The notes beneath the pieces were generated by a model. It was not told where the DNA came from, did not search any database, and worked only from the letters and a program-made list of their open reading frames with translations. Of a stretch of 64,000 nt of DNA, positions 9,462 to 19,057 are shown piece by piece. Source of the stretch: Mangrovimicrobium sp048323675. GTDB lineage: Bacteria > Pseudomonadota > Gammaproteobacteria > Pseudomonadales > Halieaceae. Made by a program: the position numbers and the translations under genes. The stretch is taken from the NCBI RefSeq assembly GCF_048323675.1, contig NZ_JBLWFK010000006.1:1-64000 (forward strand), written 5' to 3'. Position 1 is the stretch's first letter, and each line of letters begins with the position of its first letter.

Positions 9462-11192
9462 TCAATAGGCCAGTGCGGTTGCCTCCCGGCGCATGTCCGC
9501 ACCGGTGCGCAAAACACCGTTGGACAAGCGCTGGATAATCTGCAGGCTGCCGAAATTGGCCACCCAGCTTTCACTGAGCGTCACCTGCTGCCCCTTGCTG
9601 GCAAGTGTTTCCACCACCGGTCCCGGCAGGCGCTGGTCCAGGACGACTTCCGTGCCGGAACCTATGCGGAAGCGCGGCGCCTCGATAGCCTGTTGCGGCG
9701 ACATGCCGAACACCAGGCTGTTGAGCAGGGCCTGCCCAATAAACTGCGGCTGGCCGGAACCGCCCGGCGTACCGATGGCCATTGCAAACTTGCCTTCGTC
9801 ATCCGTGACCATGGTCGACATCAGGGTGTGGAAAGGCCGCTTGCCCGGCGCGACCTGGTTAGGGTGCCCCTCCTCCAGTGAAAAGCTCGCGCCGCGGTTG
9901 TGCAGCACGATACCGGTACCGGGTACCATCAGGTTGGAGCCGAAACTGCCGAACAGGCTCTGCACCCAGCTCACCGCGTTGCCGTCCTCGTCCACCACCA
10001 TGAGGTAAACGGTGTCGCCGTCCTCGTTCATCAGCGCACCGCTGTCATCCGGAATGCTGAGGCCGGAGATGTAGTCTCCGCTGGCGCGCTCGCCAATCAG
10101 CGCTGCGCGCTGGTTCAGGTAGTCCCGGTCGAGCATGGCTGTAACCGGCACGTCGGCGTAGGCGGGATCGGCCACCCAGCGGTCGCGATCGGCAAAGGCG
10201 ATACGGGTGATTTCAATCATCTGGTGCAGCAATTCCGCGGAATTCTGTCCCATCGCCGCGACCGGCCGGGTCTCGGCCATGGCCAGCATCTGCAGCAGGA
10301 CAATCCCCTGGGAATTCGGCCTTACCGTGTAAACCTGTTTGCCGTGAAACGGTATGCTGGCCGGCGTGGTCCACTCCGGTTTGAAGCCGGCGAAATCCGA
10401 CCGGCGCAGCGGGCTGCCCTCCGCTTCGAGGAAATCGGCGATCTTCGCGCCGAGCTTGCCGCCGTACATGACCCCGGCGCCTTCCTTCGCAATACTGCGC
10501 AGGCTCTGCCCCAGGTCGGGATTTTTCACCACGTCACCGGCCTGCAGGGGGCGCTCATTCGGGTAATAGACAGCTTTGCCGGCGGCATTCAGGCGCGGGC
10601 CTGCCTGCTCGAGGTCCGCCGCCAGGGTCGTGCTGACCATGAAACCCTCCTCGGCAACGCGGATGGCGGGTTGCAGGGCCTCGCTCAGGCTGATGGTCCC
10701 ATAGCGGGCCAGGGCCGCCTCCCAGGCGGCGACGGTGCCGGGCACCGTCACCGTGAGCGGACCGGTAAACGGCATGCGCGTGAGGCCCTGTGTCGTGTAG
10801 AAGCCGGGCTCCGCCAGCCCCGCCGCGGTACCCGAAGAATTCAGCGCGGTGATGTCGCCGCTCTGGGCCTCGTAAAACAGGGCGAAGGTATCGCCGCCCA
10901 CGCTGTTCATGTGCGGCCTGACCACCGCCAGCATCGCCGCCATGGAAACCGCGGCATCGACCGCGTTGCCGCCGGCTTTCAGGACCTCGTATCCCACCTG
11001 GGACGCCAGTGGGTGTTCAGACACCACGGCTGCGTGCAATCCGCCCACTTCGGGCCGTATTTCCTGCACCAGGACATCCTCGGAGGTACGGACTTCAGCA
11101 CCAGCGGGAATCGCCGCCAGGGGCAGCCCGGTGGAAACAATGGCCAGCATGGCGGCTAGCCGCGCGACACGGCCGGGGGGCTGGAATTTCAT
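9462..11192 (-). CDS. Gamma-glutamyltranspeptidase family protein, exported
   Basis: 576 aa, an Ntn-hydrolase that self-cleaves and then hydrolyses or transfers gamma-glutamyl groups, normally in the periplasm. Signal peptide at residues 1-32. The large-subunit landmarks are AAVVSEHPLASQ, GGNAVDAAV and the V-P-G segment at 150-152. The catalytic nucleophile of the small subunit is predicted as T394 in GDTVYLMVVD, followed by WVQSLFGSFGS and the IGTPGG oxyanion segment. Length matches the family. It is followed on the same strand by no gene before the terminator, and preceded upstream by a second, clearly different family member, so the pair is probably one operon reading leftward. Substrate could be glutathione, gamma-glutamyl peptides or cephalosporin-like amides. 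Confidence 0.92.
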   Translation of the reverse strand: MKFQPPGRVARLAAMLAIVSTGLPLAAIPAGAEVRTSEDVLVQEIRPEVGGLHAAVVSEHPLASQVGYEVLKAGGNAVDAAVSMAAMLAVVRPHMNSVGGDTFALFYEAQSGDITALNSSGTAAGLAEPGFYTTQGLTRMPFTGPLTVTVPGTVAAWEAALARYGTISLSEALQPAIRVAEEGFMVSTTLAADLEQAGPRLNAAGKAVYYPNERPLQAGDVVKNPDLGQSLRSIAKEGAGVMYGGKLGAKIADFLEAEGSPLRRSDFAGFKPEWTTPASIPFHGKQVYTVRPNSQGIVLLQMLAMAETRPVAAMGQNSAELLHQMIEITRIAFADRDRWVADPAYADVPVTAMLDRDYLNQRAALIGERASGDYISGLSIPDDSGALMNEDGDTVYLMVVDEDGNAVSWVQSLFGSFGSNLMVPGTGIVLHNRGASFSLEEGHPNQVAPGKRPFHTLMSTMVTDDEGKFAMAIGTPGGSGQPQFIGQALLNSLVFGMSPQQAIEAPRFRIGSGTEVVLDQRLPGPVVETLASKGQQVTLSESWVANFGSLQIIQRLSNGVLRTGADMRREATALAY

Positions 11193-11276
11193 CGTGGTCT
11201 TTCTCCTCTTCAGGGTTTGAAACAGTGCGCCGGGAAGGCCTGGCGGCCAATCCCGGCGGCGGTGAGAGTGGCCTGC

Positions 11277-13139
11277 CTACCAGCCCACGGCGTAGGCCGC
11301 GCGCCGGGGATCTGCGCCCGCGGTGACGGTGCCGAGGCTGGCGTTGCGCAAGATCGCCTGTATGCTGCCCAGTGAGTAGGAAGGCGCGAGTTCTATCGCA
11401 TGCCCCCTCTCCACCAGGCCCTCGAATAGCGCCACCGGGACCCGGTCCTCGATACGCAGGGTGATCTGCGCGCCCGCCTTGTAGAAATTGGGTGCGGCAA
11501 AAATACTGAAACGCGGCGCCTCGATCGCTTCCTGCACGCCCATGCCAAAATCCAGCACGTTCACCAGGACCTGGAACTGCGTCTGGCCAATGGTTTCACC
11601 CCCGGGCGTTCCGAGGGCCATGACGAACTCGCCGTCCTTCATCACGATGATCGGGGAGTTGTTCAGGATCGGTACCTGGCCGCCGCGGGCGTAGTTGATA
11701 TCCTCGGGATAGGGCGAGGTGGAACCGATGCGCGTGCCGTTATTGAACGTCAGGCCGGTATTGCCCACCACTACGCCCGTGCCGAAGGCACCGCCGTGGG
11801 TGGGCGTCATCGCAACCACGTTGCCGGCCCTGTCGAGGATGGAAAAGCTGGTGGTGCTGCCGGCGAAAGATGGCTCGCGGTTTGCCGCGACCAGGGGATA
11901 CTCGCCGAGGGACGCGAGGTAGGCCGAGGAACTCTTGTAGCCGGGAGGCTGGCCCGGTTCCGGGAAGGCCATCGTTGTAGCATCCGCCATGAGGGCGCGA
12001 CGGCTCGCGATGTACTGGTCCGAGAGCAGGCCCTCGATGGGCATCCGGTAGCGTGCCGGGTCGGCCACGTAATGGTAGATATCCGCCTTGGCCAGCTTGA
12101 TGGCTTCCGCCAGGAGGTGGGTCACCGCCGGGTGATCGTGCCCCAGCGCTGCAAGGTCCGCGTGTTCCACCAGTTTCAGCTGCATGGCCACTTCCAGGCC
12201 GCCCCGGGAGCTTGGCGGCGAGGTATAGATGTCATAACCGCGATAGGTGACGTGCACCGGCCGGGTCCACGAAGGCTGGTAGGCTGCGAAATCCTCCAGG
12301 CTGAACTCGCCCCCGTTTTCCGCGTAGAAGTCCGCCATCTCCCCGGCGATATCCCCGGTGTAGAAACGGTCGTAGGCTGCCTGCAGGGCGAGTTCCCGCG
12401 AAGCGCCATTTTTCAGCGCCGCGGCTTCCGCCGCCACCAGCTTGCGAAAAGTCTCGGCGAGGTCGTTCATGTAGAACTGCTCACCGGGATAGGGAACCCG
12501 GCCCGCCGGCAGGAGCATGGCCGCGCTTGTCGGCAATTGCTGGTAGAACTTTTCATCGTAAGCGATCGCCTTGGCGACGGAGGCTTCGAGAGGATGCCCC
12601 CCTGCGCCGTAGGCAATGGCCGGGGCCAGCACCTCGGCGAGGCTGAAGGTACCGTACTTCTGCAACATGCTGACCCACCCCCCGAACAGGCCGGGGACCA
12701 CACCAGCGTGAATGCCCTTGTTGAGCTCTTCAGGCGTGAGGGCCGCCGCGTCCAGCGCCATCGGTGCAGCGCCAGTGGCGTTGAGCGACCAGACCTCGCC
12801 GCTCGCCGCGTCGTAGTAGGTGGCAAAACCGTTGCCGCCGGCGCCGGACATCTGCGGGCGAACCACGTTGAGCGTCGCCAGTACCGCCACCGAGGCGTCG
12901 ATGGCATTTCCCCCATGCATCAGTATTTTCAGGCCCGCCGTGGCGGCCAGTGGATGACCGGCGGTCACCAGCCCGTTGGGCCCCGGGACTTCCGGTCGGT
13001 GAATGCTGCGGGAACTGCTCATTTGCAGGGGGTAGGCATTTTCCTGGGCGGCAACCCTGCCGGACAGGCCCAGGCAGGTCGCGGCAATCAGGAATGTGGC
13101 AGTAAGAAACGTGGAATAACGCGCGTGGAATAAACTCAT
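11277..13139 (-). CDS. Second gamma-glutamyltranspeptidase family protein, exported
   Basis: 620 aa with a signal peptide (FLTATFLIAATCLGLSGRVAAQ). GGAG precedes the ATG at 13139. Family landmarks are GGNAIDASVAV, SGAGGNGF, PSSRGGLE and the predicted autoprocessing Thr in GSTTSFSILD, followed by MTPTHGGAFGTG and LGTPGGETIGQ. It differs strongly from the downstream paralogue at 9462, 84 bp away, so this is not a recent duplication. Two GGTs side by side, next to two amidohydrolases and two TBDTs, point to a peptide or amide scavenging locus. Exact substrate specificity cannot be told. Confidence 0.92.
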   Translation of the reverse strand: MSLFHARYSTFLTATFLIAATCLGLSGRVAAQENAYPLQMSSSRSIHRPEVPGPNGLVTAGHPLAATAGLKILMHGGNAIDASVAVLATLNVVRPQMSGAGGNGFATYYDAASGEVWSLNATGAAPMALDAAALTPEELNKGIHAGVVPGLFGGWVSMLQKYGTFSLAEVLAPAIAYGAGGHPLEASVAKAIAYDEKFYQQLPTSAAMLLPAGRVPYPGEQFYMNDLAETFRKLVAAEAAALKNGASRELALQAAYDRFYTGDIAGEMADFYAENGGEFSLEDFAAYQPSWTRPVHVTYRGYDIYTSPPSSRGGLEVAMQLKLVEHADLAALGHDHPAVTHLLAEAIKLAKADIYHYVADPARYRMPIEGLLSDQYIASRRALMADATTMAFPEPGQPPGYKSSSAYLASLGEYPLVAANREPSFAGSTTSFSILDRAGNVVAMTPTHGGAFGTGVVVGNTGLTFNNGTRIGSTSPYPEDINYARGGQVPILNNSPIIVMKDGEFVMALGTPGGETIGQTQFQVLVNVLDFGMGVQEAIEAPRFSIFAAPNFYKAGAQITLRIEDRVPVALFEGLVERGHAIELAPSYSLGSIQAILRNASLGTVTAGADPRRAAYAVGW

Positions 13140-13629
13140 CTGCTCCGTCTTGATCTACAGCGGTCGGGGAATACTTGCAACACGCGATATCAGCAAGAAC
13201 TGAGCCACTTGACTGGAAAATATTCAATTACTGGCAACGGATTACCTGTTTGGGTGAATACTGCTCGCGGGGATGATCGACGATTCTCCCGGTGACGTCG
13301 CAATCGCGCCTCAGGGCACCAGCCAGCCACTGCGGAAAAGGGCGAAATGCCGGTAAAAATAGCAGCAAACGGCGTCAGCGAAGATGAATCGCGCCAGCGC
13401 AGGTACAGCGGCAAAGTGGATGATTAAACCAGTCGCGCCAACGGCGTGACGGACCGGCTGGTTGTCGCACAAGAACCGCCAGTACAAGTTTGGTGCAAGG
13501 CAAAGGCAGGGGGAACGAAAAGCGTGCGAAAGAGCGAGTATCCGCCGCGGGAATTGCCGACCATTTACCGCCCGGTGACCGTGCATGGCGCGAGAGTCCG
13601 CCTCGCGCCATGCACGCGGAACACTACGC
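13140..13629. other. Intergenic region upstream of the transpeptidase operon
   Basis: 490 bases with no supported gene. It should carry the promoter for the leftward GGT pair and the 3' region of the TBDT at 13630. Its only clear structure is the hairpin at 13581-13615. Confidence 0.5.
13581..13615. terminator. Perfect 14-bp stem hairpin after the TBDT gene
   Basis: GTGCATGGCGCGAG (13581-13594) pairs perfectly with 13602-13615 around a 7-base loop, 15 bp beyond the TBDT stop codon on the minus strand. It lacks a T-run, so termination strength is uncertain. Confidence 0.6.
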
Positions 13630-16005
13630 TCAGAACATGACGCTGAAATCGATGCCGTAAACCCGCTCTTCCATGTAGTTGGCGGTGACTGCGGCAGTCA
13701 GGTTGAGCGAGTAGATGGGGTCATCGTTGTCGGTAAGGTTGCGCCCCCACAGCGCGACTTCGCCCTCGAAGTTGCCCAGGCGGATCTGCCTGAGCGCCAG
13801 CCGTGAATTGACCATCCAGCCGGCCTCGCTGGATTCGAGGAAACCGTACTCCGGCACCGCCGCCGAACGCGCGGGGTTCGGGTCGAAGCGCATATCGTCG
13901 CGCCAGATACCGGTGACGTTGAAGTACAGGTAAGTGTCGTCAAACAGCGGCGCACTCTCGTAGGTTGCGGACAGGTTGCCGTTCCACTCGGGGCTGCGCG
14001 CGGGCAGGTAGGTACCGCCGTAGATCGGGACGCCAACCGAGTAGGCGTTTACATCGCTGAAGTCGGTGTATTCGTCGTCCACGTAACCGATTACCAGTCC
14101 GAGGGTAAGGCCGTCCAGGGGCAGCGCAGTCAATTCGAGCTCGACGCCCTGGGAATCCTGGTCGCCTCCCAGGGGCACGATCAGCGTACCGTAGCTGGCA
14201 AACTCTGCAGCCAGTTCCGGGTCGATGTCCCGGATGGCACTGGCGACGATGGTACCGGAGGACGGGTTCTGCGGATCCTTGTAGGTGACATCGAACAGCG
14301 CGATATTGCTGCGCAGGCGGCCGTTGAAGAAGTCCGCCTTCAGGCCCAGTTCGAAGGACAGGGCCTCTTCCTTGTCGAACTCCTGCGGGCCGATCTTGCC
14401 GCCGGGCACATAACCCGTCGAGTATTTTCCGTACACCAGGAAATCCTCGGAGAACGCGTAATTGAGGCCTACCAGGTAGGTGCTGTCGGTGCTCTTGTAG
14501 TCGAAGGTGCTGTCATTGAAATCCGGTGCTGTGCCATTCCTGACCAGGGTTTCCCGCTCGTCCCGGGTCACGCGGTAGCCGAGGATGACATCGATGTCTT
14601 CCGTCACGTGGAATTCGCCCTGCACGTAGGCCGCGTAGGACTTGGTATCCACGAAGTAGCGCGACTCGTTGCCGGGGTCGACGATGTAGCCATTGGGTCC
14701 GGGGAAGAACACCTTGTTGCTGACAGTTCCCGCGGTATTGGGCGGGCCCACTTTGTCATTCTGCTCGTAGTAGAGCAGACCGCCGGTCACCGTGACGAAA
14801 TCCGACTCGAAGTTGAGCTGGGTCTCGTTGCTGAACTGGTCCCCCGCCGACCAGGCATTGGAGCACACCAGGCAGAAGCCGAGGCCACCGCCCAGTTGTA
14901 CGCCGCTGAGGCCGCTGATATCCGAGGGCTGCCATACCTCTGCCTCCCGGTAGGCGGTGATGTTCTTGAAGGCGAGATCGTCGTTGATCTCCCACAGCGC
15001 AACGAGACTGTGTCCGGTGACCTCCTGGTCGCGCTCCACCGAATAGGCGTCCAGCACCTTGTCCGGCCGCTTGGTGGACGGGTAGATCGCGTAGGACAGG
15101 ACGTCATCGCCGTTCTGCGCCGCCGCAAACAGGGGATCGAGCTGCGAAGTCACGGAACCCAGCACCTGGGCATCCGGGGTACCGGTGTCGGTGCTGTGGT
15201 CGTACTTGTAGGTCATCTTGAAGCTGTCGTTGGGCTCGAACGCCAGCGCGATAAACAGGGATTCCGTATCCGTGTCGCGCAGGCGCTCGGGCGAGGTGTC
15301 CACCCCGAAGCCGAAGGCGGTGCGATCCCACTTGACCCCCGGCGCCATGTTTTTCACGTCGCCGTCGCGCTCCTCCATGACATAGCTGATGTAGCCGCTG
15401 AAGGGACCCCAGGCCGGGGTATCCAGCGTCGTGCGGCTGCGGAAGTGATCGTTCTTGCCGAAACCGAGATCCTGGCGGAAACCGAGCTCGCCATCCGGGT
15501 CGCGGGTGGTGATGCTGACGGCGCCGGCGGTGGCGCTGCGCCCGAACAGGGTTCCCTGCGGCCCGCGCAGCACCTCGATACGGGTGATGTCCGGCAACTG
15601 GAACATGGTCCCCCGGGCGGAGCCGATATAGACATCGTCGAGGTAGATCGACACCTGCTTGTCGGCCCCGGCCACCAGGCCGGTACTGGTTCGCCCGCGC
15701 ACCGTGAATTCCGGGATATTGGTGCCACCGGCGGTGGGGCGCACCAGGGCATTGGGCGCCAGGCCGCTGATATCCTCGATGCTGAACACCCGGTTGGCCT
15801 CGAGGGTGTCCTCGCTGAGCGCTGTTACCGCGACCGGCACATCCTGGATGCTCTGTGCCCGTTTCTGGGCGGTGACGATGACTTCCTCGAGCGCGGTAGC
15901 CTGGCTGTGGGCGTCAACAGCCGCCCAGGGGCCATAGGCGGTCAACAGGACAGAGCCGACAAGCAATGGGGTGGATTTCAGGGCGAAAGGGCGTTTCGCA
16001 GTCAT
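13630..16005 (-). CDS. TonB-dependent outer-membrane receptor (791 aa)
   Basis: A TBDT of the FecA-like group common in marine and sphingomonad-type bacteria. Signal peptide about residues 1-33, TonB box EEVIVTAQKRAQSIQDVPVAV, plug domain with RTSTGLVAGADKQVSIYLDDVYIG and IEVLRGPQGTLFGRSATAGAVSI, then the 22-strand barrel ending in FSVMF. Length is normal for the family. It is a single gene between the GGT operon and an MDR oxidoreductase; whether it serves the peptide locus on its left or the reductase on its right is not evident. The ligand is not predictable. Confidence 0.93.
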   Translation of the reverse strand: MTAKRPFALKSTPLLVGSVLLTAYGPWAAVDAHSQATALEEVIVTAQKRAQSIQDVPVAVTALSEDTLEANRVFSIEDISGLAPNALVRPTAGGTNIPEFTVRGRTSTGLVAGADKQVSIYLDDVYIGSARGTMFQLPDITRIEVLRGPQGTLFGRSATAGAVSITTRDPDGELGFRQDLGFGKNDHFRSRTTLDTPAWGPFSGYISYVMEERDGDVKNMAPGVKWDRTAFGFGVDTSPERLRDTDTESLFIALAFEPNDSFKMTYKYDHSTDTGTPDAQVLGSVTSQLDPLFAAAQNGDDVLSYAIYPSTKRPDKVLDAYSVERDQEVTGHSLVALWEINDDLAFKNITAYREAEVWQPSDISGLSGVQLGGGLGFCLVCSNAWSAGDQFSNETQLNFESDFVTVTGGLLYYEQNDKVGPPNTAGTVSNKVFFPGPNGYIVDPGNESRYFVDTKSYAAYVQGEFHVTEDIDVILGYRVTRDERETLVRNGTAPDFNDSTFDYKSTDSTYLVGLNYAFSEDFLVYGKYSTGYVPGGKIGPQEFDKEEALSFELGLKADFFNGRLRSNIALFDVTYKDPQNPSSGTIVASAIRDIDPELAAEFASYGTLIVPLGGDQDSQGVELELTALPLDGLTLGLVIGYVDDEYTDFSDVNAYSVGVPIYGGTYLPARSPEWNGNLSATYESAPLFDDTYLYFNVTGIWRDDMRFDPNPARSAAVPEYGFLESSEAGWMVNSRLALRQIRLGNFEGEVALWGRNLTDNDDPIYSLNLTAAVTANYMEERVYGIDFSVMF

Positions 16006-16353
16006 TATTATCTCCTGCTTTGTTATCCGGGATGGAATTCTTATAGGGTGCAGTAGCTAAGACAAACAGGGCGCGCGCGGATGCCGGACGCGCAAGGGGC
16101 ATTGGTGGTTGATGATTTCGCGGGTGTCCGCGGCGGGCACAACCCGGCCGCAGTGCTTCGGGCGTTACAGAAGCAGTTCCCCTGTAGCCTGGTTCCGGTG
16201 AGATACGGAAGCACACCGACATAACTGAACTCTTATTATTTTTTTACAGCCTAAACCACCCTCACGGGCGACGCAAGCACCGACCCGGCAGGCGCGGCAT
16301 GCAGCAAGGAGTGCGCGCCCGGACCGGAGCCCGGGCGGCTAAAGCGGGCGGCC
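16006..16353. other. Intergenic region upstream of the TBDT at 13630
   Basis: 348 bases, holding the presumed promoter of the leftward TBDT. A small hairpin (CGCCCGG / CCGGGCG, about 16316-16337) follows the stop of the reductase at 16354 and may end its transcript. No gene is supported. Confidence 0.5.
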
Positions 16354-17382
16354 TCAGGCCTCTTCGGTCAGGTCTACTTCAACCAGCGCCTTGCCCTTGG
16401 TCTTGCCCGACATCAGCTCACAGAAGGCCTGTGGGGCCTTGGCGATGCCCCGGGTGATATGCTCGGCGACCCTGATATCGCCGGCGGCAATCCATTCTGC
16501 CAGCTGCGCCTGGGCCGCGGGCACCTTGTCGTGGTAGGTGAACAGCAGGAAACCCTGCAGGGTGAGTTGCCGCGCCACCACCTCCCAGAGGTTAGTGATC
16601 GGGTTGGGGTTCTCGGTGCGGTTGTAGTCGGAGATCATGCCGCAGCAGACGATGCGGCCCTGCACCTTCATCGCCAGCAGCATGGCGTTGAGGATCGGCC
16701 CGCCGACGTTGTCGAAATAGATGTCGACGCCCTCCGGCGCCAGTGCCATCACCGCCGCGGTGATATCTCCGGCGGTGTTGTAGTTGACCGCGCCGTCGAA
16801 GCCGAACTCATCGACGATCATGTTCGCTTTTTCATCGCTGCCGACAATGCCGATCACCCGGCAGCCGCGCATCCGGGCGATCTGCCCGACCATGCTCCCG
16901 GTGGCGCCGGCCGCCGCGCTGACGACGACGGTCTGCCCGGCCTTGATATGGCCGATCTCGTGCAGGCCTACATAGGCGGTGGTACCGGAGCCGCCGAGCG
17001 GGCCGACGTAGTAGGACAGGGGTACGCCCTCCTTCGGGTTCAGCTTCTCGAACAGGATGGATTCCACCGAGCAGACGGAGTAATCCTCCCACTGGTTCAT
17101 GCAGAAGATGACGTCGCCTTCCCGGTAGGCGGGGTCGTTGGACTTGATCACCCGGCCCACGGTAGGGCCGCGCACCACCCCGTTCAGGGGAATCGGCTCG
17201 AAGTAATTGGCCTTGCCCTCCAACCAGCCGCGAATAGCGGGTTCGAGGGAGAAATACAGGTTGCGGATCAGGATCTCGCCCTCGCCCGGCTCCGGGATCG
17301 GACTTTCGACGTAACCGAAATGCTCCGGCGTGGGATTACCCTGGACATGGCGAAGCAAGGTGATCTGGCGGTTCTGGTTCAT
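16354..17382 (-). CDS. NADP-dependent MDR oxidoreductase, CurA/prostaglandin-reductase type
   Basis: 342 aa, a zinc-free medium-chain reductase that typically reduces the C=C bond of alpha,beta-unsaturated ketones or aldehydes with NADPH. The N-terminal catalytic domain contains NLYFSLEPAIRGWL; the Rossmann domain has VVSAAAGATGSMVGQIARMRGCRVIG and YFDNVGG. No cysteine/histidine zinc-ligand set is present. It is divergent from the SDR at 17667, and the 284-bp gap contains a short palindrome. A similar enzyme lies at 59072 in the right-hand catabolic block, but the two are clearly diverged. A role in detoxifying or catabolising an enone is likely; the true substrate is unknown. Confidence 0.9.
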   Translation of the reverse strand: MNQNRQITLLRHVQGNPTPEHFGYVESPIPEPGEGEILIRNLYFSLEPAIRGWLEGKANYFEPIPLNGVVRGPTVGRVIKSNDPAYREGDVIFCMNQWEDYSVCSVESILFEKLNPKEGVPLSYYVGPLGGSGTTAYVGLHEIGHIKAGQTVVVSAAAGATGSMVGQIARMRGCRVIGIVGSDEKANMIVDEFGFDGAVNYNTAGDITAAVMALAPEGVDIYFDNVGGPILNAMLLAMKVQGRIVCCGMISDYNRTENPNPITNLWEVVARQLTLQGFLLFTYHDKVPAAQAQLAEWIAAGDIRVAEHITRGIAKAPQAFCELMSGKTKGKALVEVDLTEEA

Positions 17383-17588
17383 GGGAAAATCCTGTTGTTA
17401 TCAGTTTTTGGCCGGGAAAAACCTGCGTGGAATTGTCGGCGCCTTGATTCGCCCGGCAGGTGCTGTAACAGTCGTCGCTGCCGCGCCGCTCGCCTGCTGT
17501 CTCCGCTCGCCGTTATTTGAGGCGAAAGTGCGGACTTACCGGTTTCCCGGGTAAGCAGGAGCAAATTATAGGACGCAAACATAAAAGT

Positions 17589-17600
17589 CAAACGTGTTTG
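17589..17600. promoter_or_regulatory. Palindrome in divergent promoter region
   Basis: CAAACGTGTTTG is an inverted repeat with 5-bp arms lying 67 bases before the SDR start and 207 bases from the reductase start, in an AT-rich stretch. It has the look of a small dimeric-repressor operator (TetR or MarR type), but no regulator gene is adjacent. Confidence 0.4.
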
Positions 17601-17666
17601 CTTTTTATTTTATGGTCGGATAACCTGCGCAGCATACAGACACCACTCCAATAAAAAGGTATTGCG

Positions 17667-18425
17667 ATGAAGAAACTCCAGGACAGGGTGGCGCTGGTCA
17701 CCGGCGGCGCAGACGGCATCGGCGCCGCTGCCTGCGCAGCAATGGCCGGGGCAGGCGCCTCGGTGGTCGTCACCGATATCGACCTGGGTCGCGCCCAGGC
17801 CCTCGCCGACAGCCTCGGCAACAACGCCAGTGCGGCGGTCATGGACGTGCGCGAGGAGGACGCCTGGCGCACGGTACTGGGCCAGGTGATGGAGAAGTAT
17901 GGCCGCCTGGACATCCTGGTCAACAATGCGGGTGGCGCCGGCGCCGGCAATATCGAGGAAATCAGCTTCGACGATTTCCGCCAGTCGATCCGCCTCAACC
18001 TCGAAAGCGTGTTTATCGGCTCGAAGCTGGCCATCGAGCTGATGAAGGGCCGCGGTGGCAACATCATCAACGTCTCCTCCATCCACGGTATCCGTGCCGC
18101 CGCCCACGCGGCATCCTATACCGCCGCCAAGAGCGGCGTGCGCTACCTGAGCAAGTCGATCGCCCTGCACTGCGCCCAGAACGGCTACGGGATTCGCTGT
18201 AACTCGATCCACCCCGGCTACATCCTCACCACCCAGATGCAGGCCTGGGTCGACCGCCAGGACGACCCGGAGGCGATGATGGCGGGACTGGTCGCCCAGC
18301 ACCCCATCGGCTTCCTCGGCCTGCCCGAGGACATCGGCGCCGGCATCCTGTTCCTGGCCAGCGACGATTCGCGCTTCATGACCGGGACCGAACTGGTGAT
18401 GGACGGCGGCTTCACCCTGATTTGA
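17667..18425 (+). CDS. Short-chain dehydrogenase/reductase (classical SDR)
   Basis: 252 aa, a soluble NAD(P)-dependent alcohol/ketone oxidoreductase. Cofactor motif TGGADGIG at residues 12-19, NNAG at 86-89, catalytic N111, S138, Y151 and K155 (YTAAK), and the C-terminal FMTGTELVMDGG typical of the FabG/hydroxysteroid-type branch. D37 after the second beta strand suggests a preference for NAD. An AAAAAGG-type ribosome site precedes the ATG at 17667. It is divergent from the MDR reductase at 16354, so both may be induced together. The substrate is not predictable from sequence. Confidence 0.92.
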   Translation: MKKLQDRVALVTGGADGIGAAACAAMAGAGASVVVTDIDLGRAQALADSLGNNASAAVMDVREEDAWRTVLGQVMEKYGRLDILVNNAGGAGAGNIEEISFDDFRQSIRLNLESVFIGSKLAIELMKGRGGNIINVSSIHGIRAAAHAASYTAAKSGVRYLSKSIALHCAQNGYGIRCNSIHPGYILTTQMQAWVDRQDDPEAMMAGLVAQHPIGFLGLPEDIGAGILFLASDDSRFMTGTELVMDGGFTLI

Positions 18426-18505
18426 TCCGGCTTGAAGCGGTGCCGCGGCCGGCGCCCGGGATCGGGTACAGGCCGCGTCAGCCCTGGCCGGAGGGGCATT
18501 TCCGC

Positions 18506-19057
18506 TCAGCGCGCTACTGTGGAACCGCCCACCCGGTGGTAGTTGAATTCGAGTTCAGTGGCCTTGCCACCGCTGCTGCCAGTCAGAACGATGACCGTCA
18601 TCCGGTCCCTGCCATGGCGCCGAATGGTCAGGCCGTCGAAGAAATAACTGTCTTCCTCCACCCGCACCAGCGGGAATTCAGCGCTTTCAGCACGCTCTTC
18701 CCAGCCGACCAGGTCGGGACCGAAATGTTTCAGCCGCAGGACCAGGCTACCCGCTTCTTCCACCAGGGTAATGAACTCGTAAAAGCGCACCCGCTCCCCG
18801 GCGGTCAGCCGGAACATGCCCATCATCGCCCCGCCTGCCGGCGCACTGTAGACCTCCTCCGCATCGCCCATTATCGACTCGCCCCGCCAGCTGCCCTGCA
18901 ACCAGGCGAGGTCGGCGAGCTGGGCAGGCGGGGATGCTGCGCCGGGCGCCAGGTCCAGGGTCTGGCGCTCCTGCGCCCACAGGCAGGCGCTGGCCAGGGC
19001 AGCGACCAGCACCAGCGTGTGCGGGGGGAATACGCGTAGATTGATCGACGATTTCAT
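18506..19057 (-). CDS. DUF6265-like exported protein
   Basis: 183 aa, no known enzymatic activity. I chose the ATG at 19057 because GGAGG sits about 9 bases upstream and a good signal peptide follows (LVLVAALASACLWA). C25 lies at the end of the hydrophobic part but the preceding residues are a poor lipobox, so lipidation is doubtful. The mature part starts with LAWLQGSWRGES and continues with MMGMFRLTAGERVRFYEF and LKHFGPDLVGWEE, the pattern of the DUF6265 family, a small beta-barrel-like periplasmic fold. It is convergent with the SDR and lies next to the tRNA gene; the neighbours give no clue to function. Confidence 0.75.
   Translation of the reverse strand: MKSSINLRVFPPHTLVLVAALASACLWAQERQTLDLAPGAASPPAQLADLAWLQGSWRGESIMGDAEEVYSAPAGGAMMGMFRLTAGERVRFYEFITLVEEAGSLVLRLKHFGPDLVGWEERAESAEFPLVRVEEDSYFFDGLTIRRHGRDRMTVIVLTGSSGGKATELEFNYHRVGGSTVAR

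Noticed and set aside
11796..13133. 445-codon plus-strand open frame opposite the second GGT
   Set aside because: The minus-strand frame has complete GGT motifs and a signal peptide; the plus frame has none and is an artefact of GC-rich third positions.
14608..16056. 482-codon plus-strand open frame opposite the TBDT at 13630
   Set aside because: No recognisable domain, and it is fully antisense to an intact receptor gene.
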